From assembly GCF_002272895.1 (NCBI RefSeq), contig NZ_MLAQ01000001.1:149800-213799 (forward strand): DNA of 64,000 nt, read 5' to 3'. This DNA is from Helicobacter sp. 12S02232-10 (GTDB lineage Bacteria; Campylobacterota; Campylobacteria; Campylobacterales; Helicobacteraceae). The notes under the pieces were generated by a model. It was given only the letters and a program-made list of their open reading frames with translations, did no database searches and was not told the origin of the DNA. Position 1 is the stretch's first letter. Each line of letters begins with the position of its first letter. The translations under genes and the position numbers were made by a program. This document shows, in pieces, positions 18,536 to 32,295 of the stretch.

Positions 18536-19054
18536 TTATTTATAAGATTTAATAGCCTTATCTAAAATAGCGCAAGCTTCTTCTTTTCCCTCAAAGCCTT
18601 TTACTTTTACCCATTTTCCAGGCTCTAACATTTTGTAGGTTTCAAAAAAATTTTTAATTTTATCCAAAGTTATTTTTGGTAAATCTTGTAAAGTTTTAAT
18701 GCCATCATAGCGAGGATCTATTTTGCTTAATGGAACAGCTAAAAGTTTTTCATCTAACCCACTTTCATCTTCCATAACCAACACACCAATCAAGCGGCAT
18801 TTAATCACACTTCCAGCTTGAAGAGGGTATTCATTCAGAACTAAAATATCTGCAGGATCTCCATCTTCACTCAAAGTATTTGGAATAAAACCATAATTAG
18901 CCGGATAAAACATAGCACTATACATAATTCTATCTACTACAACAGCACCACTTTCTTTGTCAATTTCGTATTTAATGTTTGATCCATAGGGAATCTCTAT
19001 GACTGCATTGACCTTGTCAGGATTTTCTCCAACGGGTATTTTTGAAATATTCAT
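18536..19054 (-). CDS. ppa: Inorganic pyrophosphatase (family I)
   Basis: Ppa hydrolyses pyrophosphate and pulls biosynthetic reactions such as aminoacylation forward. The 172-residue protein has the family I elements: IEIPYGSNIKYEID near residues 22-35, NYGFIPNTLSEDGDPADILVL broken over residues 53-73 with the metal-binding aspartates of DGDPAD, and KIDPRYDGI followed by FETYK. It follows adk by two bases in the leftward aspS-adk-ppa group, so enzymes that produce and consume pyrophosphate and AMP are made together. Confidence 0.96.
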   Translation of the reverse strand: MNISKIPVGENPDKVNAVIEIPYGSNIKYEIDKESGAVVVDRIMYSAMFYPANYGFIPNTLSEDGDPADILVLNEYPLQAGSVIKCRLIGVLVMEDESGLDEKLLAVPLSKIDPRYDGIKTLQDLPKITLDKIKNFFETYKMLEPGKWVKVKGFEGKEEACAILDKAIKSYK

Positions 19055-19056
19055 TT

Positions 19057-19635
19057 TTACTCCTTAAATTTTGATTCGATGAAAACTTCCATCTCTTTTA
19101 CAATTTCTTCGATACTTCTTTCGCCGTTAATTCGCTTTAAAATCCCCATTTTTGAATAAAAATCTTGAATTTCTTTAAGAGGGGTCTGATAAACTTTCAT
19201 TCTATTGTTAAAAACTTCAGTATTGTCATCAGCGCCTCTAGCTCTGCCAAGAACTCTCTCTCTAGCTACTATTTCACTCACATCCACCTCAATTACGCTT
19301 AGCAATTGCACATCATTTTGAAGTTTTAAAACCTTATCTAGAGATTCCATTTGCTCAACACTTCTAGGATAGCCATCAATGATAATAACATCTTTAGGAG
19401 CATTTTTAATGGCCGTTACAATTGTTTCTACCACAATGTCCAATGGAACTAAATTGCCCTTGCTGGTAAAGTTTTCTATCAATCTCCCTCTCTCGCTCCC
19501 ACTAGCAACTTCTGCCCTCAATAAATCTCCGGTAGAGTAATGCACGATTCTATCGTTGTGATGTTGAGCAATCAATTGAGCGTCGGTAGTTTTTCCACTT
19601 CCGGGAGCCCCGATTATTAAAAATAATTTTTTCAT
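19057..19635 (-). CDS. adk: Adenylate kinase
   Basis: Adk converts AMP and ATP to two ADP. The 192-residue protein has the P-loop GAPGSGKTT (residues 8-16), the AMP-binding STGDLLR (about 34-40) and DGYPRS (about 87-92). It lacks the long zinc-type LID insertion, so it is the short variant, as in other Helicobacter. Its ATG overlaps the aspS stop as ATGA, giving translational coupling. It makes ADP from the AMP released by aspartyl-tRNA synthetase and other ligases encoded nearby. Confidence 0.95.
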   Translation of the reverse strand: MKKLFLIIGAPGSGKTTDAQLIAQHHNDRIVHYSTGDLLRAEVASGSERGRLIENFTSKGNLVPLDIVVETIVTAIKNAPKDVIIIDGYPRSVEQMESLDKVLKLQNDVQLLSVIEVDVSEIVARERVLGRARGADDNTEVFNNRMKVYQTPLKEIQDFYSKMGILKRINGERSIEEIVKEMEVFIESKFKE

Positions 19636-21404
19636 TTCATCTCCTTTTTAAATGATTCTTGGCTATGAGGCTGATTTCTTAAGCGAATATGCAATTCTCT
19701 CAATTGCTCTTCATCTGCGCTGCTAGGAGCATCTGTTAGCAAACAAGTTGCTTTTTGAGTTTTGGGAAATGCTATAACATCTCGAATGCTGTTTGATTTT
19801 GTAAGCAACATAACCAAACGATCAAATCCTATAGCAAATCCTCCATGAGGTGGAGCTCCATAACTTAAAGCTTCAAGCAAAAACCCAAACTTCTCTTTTG
19901 CTTCATTTGTTCCAATCCCTAAAATTTTAAAGATTTCTTCCTGAATATTTTCTTTATGAATTCTAATGCTTCCTCCGCCAAGTTCCACTCCATTTAGAAC
20001 TACATCATAGGCAACAGATTCAATATCTTCAATCTCATCTTTATTTAAATCTTTAGGCATTGTGAAAGGATGGTGCAAAGCCGAAACCTTTCCATCTGCC
20101 TTTTCAAACATAGGAAAATCAACCACCCATAAAAATTTCATCATATTGTCGGGAATAATTTTCATATCTTGGGCAATCTTAACTCGAAGTCTGCCCATAT
20201 AATCCCAAACAACTTTTTTCTCCCCTGCTCCAAAGAAAACAATATCTCCAATCTTAGCCCCAATTCTTTGCAATAATGCTTTCAGGTTATTTTCAGAAAT
20301 AAACTTTACTAAAGGCCCCTTAGGTCCATCTTCCTTGCACTGAATATAAGCCAACCCTTTAGCGCCGAATTTTCTGACAAATTCTTCAATTTCTCCCAAA
20401 GTTTTACGAGTAAAAAATTCATCACCCCCCTCTACTTTCAGTGCTTTAAAACGATTTTTTTTGTTATCTTTGGCAATCGCGCTAAAAATTTCATTATTTG
20501 AATCAACAAACAAATCCCCTACTTCCACAAAAGGCATATCAAAACGTAAATCAGGCTTATCTGAACCATATTTTTCCATTGCATCAATATATTTAATTCT
20601 CATAAAAGGCACAGATATATCCACAGATGCAGTTGCAAAAATATCTTTAAGCAATCTTTCAGCCGTTTCCATTACATCTTCTTGAGTGCAAAAACTCATT
20701 TCCACATCAATTTGAGTAAATTCAGGCTGTCTATCAGCTCGCAAATCTTCATCTCTAAAACATCTAGCTATTTGAAAATATCTATCAAACCCACCTATCA
20801 TTAATATTTGTTTAAAAAGTTGAGGACTTTGAGGCAACGCAAAAAATTCTCCATCATGCACCCTACTTGGAACTAAATAGTCTCTTGCTCCTTCTGGGGT
20901 TGTTTTAGACAAAATTGGAGTTTCAACCTCTATAAAACCCATTTTTGCAAGAGAATTTCTAGCAGCAATAGCAATGTCACTACGCATTTTAAAAATATCG
21001 AAAGATTTTTTTGAACGCAAATCCAAATACCGATATTTTAATCTTAAATCTTCATTAACGTTTTCATCTCCAATCATTATGGGAGGAGTCAAACTTTTGT
21101 TTTCAATGGTAATTGCATCAAGTACAACTTCAATCTTACCTGTTTTTAATTTGGGATTTTCCAAACCCTCGCCTCTTGATCTGACCTTGCCTTTTATGAT
21201 TAAAACATATTCATCCCGCACACTTGAAGCTATAGAATAAGCAGGAGAAGTCGGGTCGCAAACTAATTGAATCAGTCCGCTTTTATCCCTTAGATCAATA
21301 AAAATAACTCCTCCGTGATCTCTATAAGTATTGCACCATCCGCACAAAACTACATTTTCTCCTATGTTTTTTTCATCTAAATCCGCACATAAATGAGTTC
21401 GCAT
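19632..21404 (-). CDS. aspS: Aspartate--tRNA ligase (probably non-discriminating)
   Basis: The 590-residue class II synthetase has the N-terminal OB-fold anticodon-binding domain, motif 2 ([22 protein letters not shown]), the bacterial GAD insertion domain (about residues 290-420) and motif 3 ([13 protein letters not shown]). In Helicobacter AspRS is known to charge both tRNA-Asp and tRNA-Asn, with GatCAB amidating the latter. gatA is at 54032-55390, and no asnS is seen here, so the same is inferred. The ATG at 21404, six bases inside a GTG alternative at 21410, has AAAGG five bases upstream and matches the family start MRTH. Confidence 0.95.
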   Translation of the reverse strand: MRTHLCADLDEKNIGENVVLCGWCNTYRDHGGVIFIDLRDKSGLIQLVCDPTSPAYSIASSVRDEYVLIIKGKVRSRGEGLENPKLKTGKIEVVLDAITIENKSLTPPIMIGDENVNEDLRLKYRYLDLRSKKSFDIFKMRSDIAIAARNSLAKMGFIEVETPILSKTTPEGARDYLVPSRVHDGEFFALPQSPQLFKQILMIGGFDRYFQIARCFRDEDLRADRQPEFTQIDVEMSFCTQEDVMETAERLLKDIFATASVDISVPFMRIKYIDAMEKYGSDKPDLRFDMPFVEVGDLFVDSNNEIFSAIAKDNKKNRFKALKVEGGDEFFTRKTLGEIEEFVRKFGAKGLAYIQCKEDGPKGPLVKFISENNLKALLQRIGAKIGDIVFFGAGEKKVVWDYMGRLRVKIAQDMKIIPDNMMKFLWVVDFPMFEKADGKVSALHHPFTMPKDLNKDEIEDIESVAYDVVLNGVELGGGSIRIHKENIQEEIFKILGIGTNEAKEKFGFLLEALSYGAPPHGGFAIGFDRLVMLLTKSNSIRDVIAFPKTQKATCLLTDAPSSADEEQLRELHIRLRNQPHSQESFKKEMK

Positions 21405-21439
21405 TGTCACCTTTCTTTACAAAATAATTCTTAATTCCA

Positions 21440-24468
<3,029 letters not shown>

Positions 24469-24516
24469 TCCATTTATTTAAATCAACAATGCAAAAATTC
24501 TCAAAGAGGATTTTAG

Positions 24517-25077
24517 TTAGTGCGAACAACCGCACTCACCATTTCCTCCACAACATCCACCTTCGTCTTTATGTCCGTGATGATGTCCTTCTGTATTGCA
24601 ACCGCAACCTCCAACAACACCTCCACTCATAATTTCCTGCTCTGTCGGTTCTCTTGAATCTAGTACGGTAATGTTAAATAAAAGAGTTTTTCCAGCCAAA
24701 GGATGATTATAATCAATCATTACCATCTCATCGCCAAAATCTCTAACCACAACCTGAACAGTTTGTCCATTTTCTCCCTGTCCAAAAAGTGTCATTCCTT
24801 TTTCTAATTCAATGCCTTCAAATTGCTCTTTTGGCACTTCTTGTAAAAAATCATTTTTATAAATCCCATAAGCTTCCTCAGGCTTAACCTGTACTTCAAA
24901 TTTTTTTCCAATCTCTGCACCAATAATTGCTTTTTCTAAACCAGTAATAACCTGACCGGCTCCAACCAAAAATTCTAAAGGCTTAGCACCAATATTTGAA
25001 TCTACAATCTCTTTGGTATCAAAATCCATAACTTCATATTCAATGGCTACAACTTTATTTGTTTCAATATTGCTCAT
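24517..25077 (-). CDS. slyD: FKBP-type peptidyl-prolyl isomerase SlyD
   Basis: SlyD is a cytoplasmic prolyl isomerase and chaperone that also stores and delivers nickel for hydrogenase (and urease) maturation. The 186-residue protein has the FKBP core interrupted by the insert-in-flap domain (about residues 70-130) and the segment MIDYNHPLAGKTL. Its tail is rich in His and Cys (about residues 160-186, with GHHHGH, GGCCGG and CGCSH), the metal-binding end typical of SlyD. It overlaps the cpoB-like gene by four bases at the end of the Tol-Pal run. The metal-rich tail suggests nickel trafficking in this organism. Confidence 0.94.
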   Translation of the reverse strand: MSNIETNKVVAIEYEVMDFDTKEIVDSNIGAKPLEFLVGAGQVITGLEKAIIGAEIGKKFEVQVKPEEAYGIYKNDFLQEVPKEQFEGIELEKGMTLFGQGENGQTVQVVVRDFGDEMVMIDYNHPLAGKTLLFNITVLDSREPTEQEIMSGGVVGGCGCNTEGHHHGHKDEGGCCGGNGECGCSH

Positions 25078-26027
25078 TTTTTACCTTTTGTTCGTTTTAT
25101 TATTTCTTTAGCTTTTTGTCCTTGCTCACTATTAGGATATAAGTATATCAAAGATTCTAAAAATTTATTATAATTTGTCAAATCTTTTGAATATCTAAAC
25201 GCCCAAGCAGTATGCCACAATAAAATAGGCATATAATTAGCCTTATCATTCAATAACGCACTTTTTTTATAAAGTGCAATGGCATCTTGGTATTTTTTTT
25301 CCTTATATGCAATCTCTCCAAGCAAATACAAACTATTTGCAGGTCTGTAATTTGTCTCCACCATCCAATTAAATCTTGCTTTTGATTCCTCCAATTTATT
25401 TTGGGAAAATAATTTTAGGGCATCTTCAAAAATTTGCTTCTGTTTCGTGATATCTTTTTGAAAAGAGATTTTATCGGAAGGTTTATTTTCTGATTGTTTT
25501 GAATTTTTATTTAGTTTTGGATTGGAAGTTTGAATTTCTAGATTTTTTTTAATCAAATCTAATTGTGCAATCATTGTTGTATTAATATTGCTCAACAATT
25601 CCCCCATATCCGTTATTTTTTTATCCAATTCTTTAATGGATTTTTTATTCGCTTCAACTTGTCCTTTTAAAAATTCAAGCAAATCAGATTGTTGCTTAAG
25701 TGTTCCAGAATGAAGCTCCTGAAGGGATTGGAGAGAAGCGATTGAATGCTCGTGAATAGCAACAGTATCCAATAGATTTTTTATTTTTAAAGTTTGTCCT
25801 TCAAACAAGCTTTTTAAACCATCTTGCATTTGCTCAATAGAAGTTACCCTATTGTGCAAATCTGTCATAATTGATTCAAGATTTTTACTACTAGATTTAA
25901 GAGTTTTAAGTTCTTTCTTTGTAGCACCACTTTGAAGTTCAAAGGCAGAAGGTTCAGCGTTCAAAGTCAGACAAACCAAAAAAACCAATAAAAACTTATT
26001 GGAATAAAAAAATTTGGTTTGTCTCAT
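25074..26027 (-). CDS. CpoB/YbgF-like periplasmic TPR protein of the Tol-Pal cluster
   Basis: The 317-residue protein has an N-terminal signal segment (hydrophobic residues about 11-24), a long coiled coil (about 35-165, many heptads) and C-terminal tetratricopeptide repeats (about 195-315, with LYLLGEIAYKEKKYQDAIALY). This matches CpoB/YbgF, which in E. coli links the Tol machine with peptidoglycan synthesis at division. The N-terminal coiled coil is longer than in E. coli. It lies directly after pal and overlaps slyD, the normal Tol-Pal position. The function is by family and context. Confidence 0.85.
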   Translation of the reverse strand: MRQTKFFYSNKFLLVFLVCLTLNAEPSAFELQSGATKKELKTLKSSSKNLESIMTDLHNRVTSIEQMQDGLKSLFEGQTLKIKNLLDTVAIHEHSIASLQSLQELHSGTLKQQSDLLEFLKGQVEANKKSIKELDKKITDMGELLSNINTTMIAQLDLIKKNLEIQTSNPKLNKNSKQSENKPSDKISFQKDITKQKQIFEDALKLFSQNKLEESKARFNWMVETNYRPANSLYLLGEIAYKEKKYQDAIALYKKSALLNDKANYMPILLWHTAWAFRYSKDLTNYNKFLESLIYLYPNSEQGQKAKEIIKRTKGKK

Positions 26028-26035
26028 ATTAGTCG

Positions 26036-26554
26036 TTATTTTACAAGCTTAATATCAGCTCTTCTATTTTTTTGATAGCAAGATTTAGTTTTTTCTTGAC
26101 AAACCGGTTTGCTTTCACCAAAACTGATGACTTTAATCTTATTTTTGGCGATTCCTTTGATAACCAAAGCACTTTTAACACTCAAGGCTCGTTTGGTTCC
26201 TAGAGCATAATTATACTCATCACTACCAAATTCATCCGTATTTCCTTCAATTAAAACATTCATATCGGCATCTTTGATTTTTTGAGAACTCTCATCAATT
26301 ACATTTTCCATATCAGGCTTGATATTAAACTTATCGAAATCAAAATAGACACTACCAACAACAGTCCCACTAGAAACTTTCTGAACCTCTTGATCTGGCT
26401 GAGGTGCTTCCTCTTTAGCGGGAACATCAGCAACATTATTCTGAATACTTTCTTGCTCTGCAGTTCCTGAATCAGAAACCGTAACATCCTTTTGAGCACA
26501 ACCAGCAATAAGTAAAACCGCGAAAATAAAACTTGCTGTTAAAATTTTATTCAT
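26036..26554 (-). CDS. pal: Peptidoglycan-associated lipoprotein Pal
   Basis: Pal anchors the outer membrane to peptidoglycan and works with TolB. The 172-residue precursor has a lipobox LIAGC with lipidated Cys at about residue 19, a Gln/Glu/Pro-rich linker (about 25-65), and an OmpA-like domain (about 66-172) with VYFDFDKF, the peptidoglycan-binding GNTDEFGSDEYNYALG and a conserved RRADIKLV end. In H. pylori the homologue is Omp18/PalA. It follows tolB with a 60-base gap, large enough for its own promoter, which is common for this abundant protein. Confidence 0.95.
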   Translation of the reverse strand: MNKILTASFIFAVLLIAGCAQKDVTVSDSGTAEQESIQNNVADVPAKEEAPQPDQEVQKVSSGTVVGSVYFDFDKFNIKPDMENVIDESSQKIKDADMNVLIEGNTDEFGSDEYNYALGTKRALSVKSALVIKGIAKNKIKVISFGESKPVCQEKTKSCYQKNRRADIKLVK

Positions 26555-26614
26555 AGAAAACTCCTCTGCGTTTTGATTTATTTAGCTTTTGATTATATCC
26601 AAATTTTATCCAAT

Positions 26615-27868
26615 TCACCAATCAAAGGCTTGTATTTTGATATTATTTAATGGAAATAGATAACTTCTGTTATAGTCTAATCGAATAATTCCCAAAGCAC
26701 TTTGATTCTGGGTATGTTTTAAAAACATAATACTCCCCCCATCGCTGGAAAATCTTGGCATTTGATTCGTACCATTAGCCGTAAGTCTTCGAATATAATC
26801 ACTTTTTGTTGAAATTAAATATAAATTAAAAGTATTCAAACCAAATTCATTAGCTGTTTCACGACTAGTATAAACAACATAATCTCCATAAGCAGAGGCT
26901 GAGCTATTATTTCGTCCGTGATAAACAACCTGTTCAACAGGAGCATAAATATCGAGCTTTTTTGCAAAAACATTTGGATATCCAACTCGATCAGAAATAA
27001 AGATCATAGCCGTATCGTTATCAATGAAATTGCCCGAAACATCAATACCTGGATATTTTGTAAGTTGCGTGGTTTTCTTTGTATTTAAATTATATAAAAA
27101 AATATCCGATTGAGTTTCTGGAGCAAGCGATAAAAGAAGTTTGCTGCCATCTTTGCTTACATCAGAAACAATCGCCATACCATCGCTTTGAATAATATTT
27201 TGGCTTAAGCCAGTATAAATATTATATTTCACAATCGTAGGTTTTTCAAAATACTTTGTATAATAGATTTCAGTTTGATTAGCATCTGCCCATTTGGGAA
27301 AAATATTCAATCCACCCTTAACAATCACTTTTTGATAGGTTAATGTATAATCAGAAACAATAATATCAGCCAAACCAGAGCCGACATACTTGGATAAAAC
27401 GATAAATCGATTCATCCAAGCAATAGAAGGTGCCTTGATATAATCATTAATATTAATGGCCATTTTATGAGCTGCAAAAGGATATAAGGCTTCATTGGAA
27501 ATAGTATATATTTTACTGATTTTAAATTCTGAAGAATTGATGTCATATAAATACATAATGGCTTTCATTCCATTTGCGTCATTCCTGACTTCTATTCGGA
27601 TAAGAAGATCAATTTTTTTATTTTTATAGGGAACATAATCAATTGAATCTCCCTTAAATTTATCCCCATCAAAAACCTCAAAATGACCACTGATTTTTAA
27701 ATCCGTCATCAATATCTTATAAATTTTTTGAGCTTGCTCTGAATTTTTAGAATCAGAATAACTCACTTCCGCATTTGGAATTTTTTGAACCGTTTTTACA
27801 ACATCTAATGTTGCATCTATGGCAAATAAACTCCCACAATAGATAAAAATCAACAATAAAATTCTCAT
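26615..27868 (-). CDS. tolB: Tol-Pal system protein TolB
   Basis: TolB is the periplasmic partner that binds Pal and TolA. The 417-residue precursor has a signal peptide (residues 1-17, ending LFA), an N-terminal domain, and a C-terminal six-bladed propeller with WD40-like/DPP repeats visible as SPKWADANQTE-like and MPRFSSDGGSIMFL segments. Its start shares one base with the end of the tolA-like gene, so translation is coupled. The product length matches TolB in Helicobacter. Confidence 0.92.
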   Translation of the reverse strand: MRILLLIFIYCGSLFAIDATLDVVKTVQKIPNAEVSYSDSKNSEQAQKIYKILMTDLKISGHFEVFDGDKFKGDSIDYVPYKNKKIDLLIRIEVRNDANGMKAIMYLYDINSSEFKISKIYTISNEALYPFAAHKMAININDYIKAPSIAWMNRFIVLSKYVGSGLADIIVSDYTLTYQKVIVKGGLNIFPKWADANQTEIYYTKYFEKPTIVKYNIYTGLSQNIIQSDGMAIVSDVSKDGSKLLLSLAPETQSDIFLYNLNTKKTTQLTKYPGIDVSGNFIDNDTAMIFISDRVGYPNVFAKKLDIYAPVEQVVYHGRNNSSASAYGDYVVYTSRETANEFGLNTFNLYLISTKSDYIRRLTANGTNQMPRFSSDGGSIMFLKHTQNQSALGIIRLDYNRSYLFPLNNIKIQAFDW

Positions 27869-28584
27869 TATTTTTCCTCAGTTCTAAAATTAACCTCAAT
27901 ATTAACAAATTTTCCTTTAGGATAAGGAGGAAATTTTTGATTATTTAAAGATTCTAATAATTTTTCTACACTCTTATTATAATCATCATAATGGGAATAT
28001 TTTAATATTTTATAACTAAAATCTCCTGTTTCTGTAATCGTAAGTAAAACAGTTACGGAAGCATTTTGATAAAAAGATACCTTCCATTTTGAATATAAAA
28101 TTTTATAAACTTTTGCAAACCATTCATCATAAAGACCATCTGAAGTATCGGGTTTTGGTGTTTGGGATTGAACATCAATAGTTTTGTTTTTAATTGTCTC
28201 AAGTTTGGAATTAAAATCTTTCATATTACTTTGTAGCTGTTTGAGAATTTCTTGTCTTTGTTTATTTAATTCTAAATTTTTAGCGACCTGTTCGCGATTA
28301 TCCGAAACTTTTTGATTCAAATCAGGTTCGCTATTGATTGAAGAAAATACATCTTTAACTCCTGTTCCCTCCAAAGGATTTCCCCCTTTATCCATATTGT
28401 CATTTTCAAAAGAATTATCCAAAATTGCATCAATAGCAATTGATTGCTCTATTTGTGTATCCGTTTTAAAAATGTATTTTGCAGGATTAGAAAAATCAAA
28501 AAAAAAAATCAAAAATAATAAAATGATTAAATATGAAAAAACAGCAAAAAATCCTGAGCAAATAAACAAAAATTGAGTATTCAT
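27868..28584 (-). CDS. TolA/TonB-like energy-transducing protein
   Basis: The 238-residue protein has one N-terminal transmembrane segment (about residues 10-30), a charged coiled stretch (about 90-135) and a C-terminal TonB/TolA-like domain (about 155-238) with DEWFAKVYKILYSKWKV and the FPPYPKG segment. In position it is TolA, spanning from TolQR to TolB and Pal. It is much shorter than E. coli TolA (421), with little of the long helical domain II. The gene shares single bases with tolR upstream and tolB downstream. It may equally be called a TonB C-terminal-domain protein. Context favours TolA. Confidence 0.82.
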   Translation of the reverse strand: MNTQFLFICSGFFAVFSYLIILLFLIFFFDFSNPAKYIFKTDTQIEQSIAIDAILDNSFENDNMDKGGNPLEGTGVKDVFSSINSEPDLNQKVSDNREQVAKNLELNKQRQEILKQLQSNMKDFNSKLETIKNKTIDVQSQTPKPDTSDGLYDEWFAKVYKILYSKWKVSFYQNASVTVLLTITETGDFSYKILKYSHYDDYNKSVEKLLESLNNQKFPPYPKGKFVNIEVNFRTEEK

Positions 28585-28982
28585 TAGCCATTAGTAACCA
28601 GAGAAACTTTTGAAAATCCAGCTTCTTTTACACTTTTAAGCAAATAAACAATATTCTCATAAGTTAAATTTTTATCGGCTCGAATATAAACACTAGTATT
28701 TTTATTATACTCTTTTGCCAAAAGATTGAAAGTGTCTGGAAACGAATTATAGTCATAAACATTGCTATTGATATAAATTTTCTTTTTTGCATCCATTCTT
28801 ATTTCAAGAATTTTATCCTGAGAAGCTTTTAGTGTCTTCGATCCCTTTGGAAGAGTGATGTTTTCTTGATAAGTAATTGTGGGTGTAGTAACCATCAAAA
28901 TAGCCAACAATACAAGCATAATATCAACCAAGGGGGTAATATTTAACTCAGGTTTCTCATCCCAATCAAAATCATTTTCCAT
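28584..28982 (-). CDS. tolR: TolR/ExbD-family biopolymer transport protein
   Basis: The 132-residue protein has a short cytoplasmic start, one transmembrane segment (about residues 18-38) with the protonatable Asp in ITPLVDIMLVLL, and a periplasmic domain. With TolQ it uses the proton gradient to drive TolA. It is often annotated exbD in Helicobacter. Linkage to tolB and pal favours TolR. It lies six bases after tolQ and overlaps the tolA-like gene by one base. Confidence 0.9.
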   Translation of the reverse strand: MENDFDWDEKPELNITPLVDIMLVLLAILMVTTPTITYQENITLPKGSKTLKASQDKILEIRMDAKKKIYINSNVYDYNSFPDTFNLLAKEYNKNTSVYIRADKNLTYENIVYLLKSVKEAGFSKVSLVTNG

Positions 28983-28988
28983 CTGGTT

Positions 28989-29561
28989 TTATTTTCCAAT
29001 ATTTTTTGAAAGAATCACATCAATCTGCATTTGAATATATACAGATAAATCATAAACTTTTCGCTTCAAAATAAGAAAAAAAGAATATGCCGGTATGGCA
29101 GTCAATATTCCTGCTGCGGTAGCTACCAAAGCCTTAGAAATAATGGGGGCTATCACATCAAATGAAATTTGACCCGCTATTCCAAGTTTTCCAAAAGCAT
29201 CTAAAATTTCAACAACAGTTCCAAATAAACCTATAAAAGGAGCTGTAGAAGAAACAATACTCAAAACAACTAAACCTGTCGTACCCTGTTTTAAAGCCTG
29301 ATTTTTCCAAATATGAAACATTTCTTTTGAAATATTTGTCCCAGCATCTCCATCAAAATAAAATATCGGATAATCCGGTAGTTTTTGTTCATTTTTAATA
29401 ATTTTATCCAAAGATTTTTTTTCTTTACCTATTGAATATCTGATGGTAAAAAACTTATAAATAAAAATCCATAGAGTTAAAATGAAATATAGAGATAGCC
29501 AAAAGAGAACAAATAGCGTAATAGGACCACTTTCATAGAAAAAGTTTTGTATCATTGTCAT
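28989..29561 (-). CDS. tolQ: TolQ/ExbB-family proton channel protein
   Basis: The 190-residue MotA/TolQ/ExbB-family protein has three transmembrane segments (about residues 15-35, 100-125 and 145-168), with the conserved GLFGTVVEI and ISKALVATAAGI regions lining the channel. It forms the stator with TolR. The ATG is two bases after the atpC stop, so the Tol genes run straight on from the ATP synthase genes, placing makers and users of the proton gradient on one transcript. Confidence 0.92.
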   Translation of the reverse strand: MTMIQNFFYESGPITLFVLFWLSLYFILTLWIFIYKFFTIRYSIGKEKKSLDKIIKNEQKLPDYPIFYFDGDAGTNISKEMFHIWKNQALKQGTTGLVVLSIVSSTAPFIGLFGTVVEILDAFGKLGIAGQISFDVIAPIISKALVATAAGILTAIPAYSFFLILKRKVYDLSVYIQMQIDVILSKNIGK

Positions 29562-29563
29562 TC

Positions 29564-29956
29564 CTATAATTTACCTTTTGCAGAGATTTCTATTTTTGAG
29601 ACAACACTTGAAATTGCAACTTTATCTGAAGTAGCATCTTCTAGCAGTTTTTTTGCATTAGAGATTGCATTAGAAATTTCATTTTCATTTTTACCTCCAA
29701 TTGCCACTGCTCCATCTGCTAAAATATCAACTTGAGAAAATCTAACTTCAGCATAACCCCAATTGATTGCAACAAGATCTTTTTCGTTATTGATTCTTTC
29801 GATTTCAATAACCCCGGTTTTAAGTAAAGAAAGCATATCACTATGCCCCTTCAAAACCCCAAATTCACCCTCTACACCAGGCAAAGTAACACTTTTTACT
29901 TCGCCTGAAAATATCTCTCCATAAGGCGTCACTATATTAACAATCAATTCTTCCAT
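29564..29956 (-). CDS. atpC: ATP synthase F1 subunit epsilon
   Basis: The 130-residue protein begins with the beta-sandwich typical of epsilon (LIVNIVTPYGEIFSGEV, GEFGVLKGHSDML) and has a short C-terminal helical part (about 88-130). It links the rotor to the beta subunits and can restrain ATP hydrolysis. It is the last ATP synthase gene of the run, 11 bases after atpD and two before tolQ. Confidence 0.94.
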   Translation of the reverse strand: MEELIVNIVTPYGEIFSGEVKSVTLPGVEGEFGVLKGHSDMLSLLKTGVIEIERINNEKDLVAINWGYAEVRFSQVDILADGAVAIGGKNENEISNAISNAKKLLEDATSDKVAISSVVSKIEISAKGKL

Positions 29957-29967
29957 AGCTTGTCCCT

Positions 29968-31377
<1,410 letters not shown>

Positions 31378-31383
31378 CTAAAT

Positions 31384-32280
31384 TTATTTCATAGCCTCGA
31401 CACCGGCATTAATTTCTACCAACTCAGTAGTGATGGATTCTTGTCTTGCTTTATTATATGAAACCGTTAGACTTTTCACCAATTCTCCAGCATTATTTGT
31501 TGCAGTGTCCATAGCTTGCATTCTAGAGCTATGTTCTGCAGCCAAAGAATCGATCAATGCATAATACATATTATATTCAATATATTTTTTAGCCAATTCA
31601 TCCAAAACGAGATCTTCCTCATCATCAGGTTCAATTGTAACAGCACTTGAATTTGAATTTGCTGTTTCAATATCAACACCCAAAGGCAAAAGAGCTTTTG
31701 TTTTGAGTTCTTGAGAAATCATATTTTTAAAACCATTGTGGATAATCAATATTTCATCTGTCAATCCATCAAGATAATCCTGAACAACTTTCATCGCAAA
31801 ACTAGCTGCTCGATCATAATCAGGAAATGAGCTTAAATCTGTAATCTTATCTAAAACTTCAATCTCATTAAAAACAAAATAAGCAATTCCTTTTTTTCCT
31901 ATTCCTCTGAGTCTGACTTTAATCCCTTGACTTTTATATTCATTCATAACTCTAATGACTTCCTTAATAGTCATCGAATTAAAGCCGCCACATAAGCCCT
32001 TGTCTGCAGTTACAAAAATAATATCAACTTTTTTAACATCTCTATCTTTCAAATTCAAAAAATATTTGCTGTTAATATTCTCTAAACCTCTATTTTTTAT
32101 CTTTGATAATATATCATTAAAAACTTCATTTAATTTATTTGCAAAAATCTTAGAGCGTTTAGCCATTTCTTCAGCTTTTTTTAATTTAGAAGTAGAAACC
32201 AATTTCATAGCACGAGTTGTTTTTTGAGTATTTTTAACACTGCCGATTTGTTTTCTGATCTCTTTTAAATTATTTCCCAT
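31384..32280 (-). CDS. atpG: ATP synthase F1 subunit gamma
   Basis: The central-shaft subunit has 298 residues, with the N-terminal helix [20 protein letters not shown] broken after 20 residues, the mid-domain [13 protein letters not shown] (about 90-102), and the C-terminal helix with [14 protein letters not shown] and a late [13 protein letters not shown]. It rotates within alpha3beta3. It sits 15 bases after atpA and 15 before atpD. Confidence 0.97.
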   Translation of the reverse strand: MGNNLKEIRKQIGSVKNTQKTTRAMKLVSTSKLKKAEEMAKRSKIFANKLNEVFNDILSKIKNRGLENINSKYFLNLKDRDVKKVDIIFVTADKGLCGGFNSMTIKEVIRVMNEYKSQGIKVRLRGIGKKGIAYFVFNEIEVLDKITDLSSFPDYDRAASFAMKVVQDYLDGLTDEILIIHNGFKNMISQELKTKALLPLGVDIETANSNSSAVTIEPDDEEDLVLDELAKKYIEYNMYYALIDSLAAEHSSRMQAMDTATNNAGELVKSLTVSYNKARQESITTELVEINAGVEAMK

Positions 32281-32295
32281 TAACTTATCCTGTTA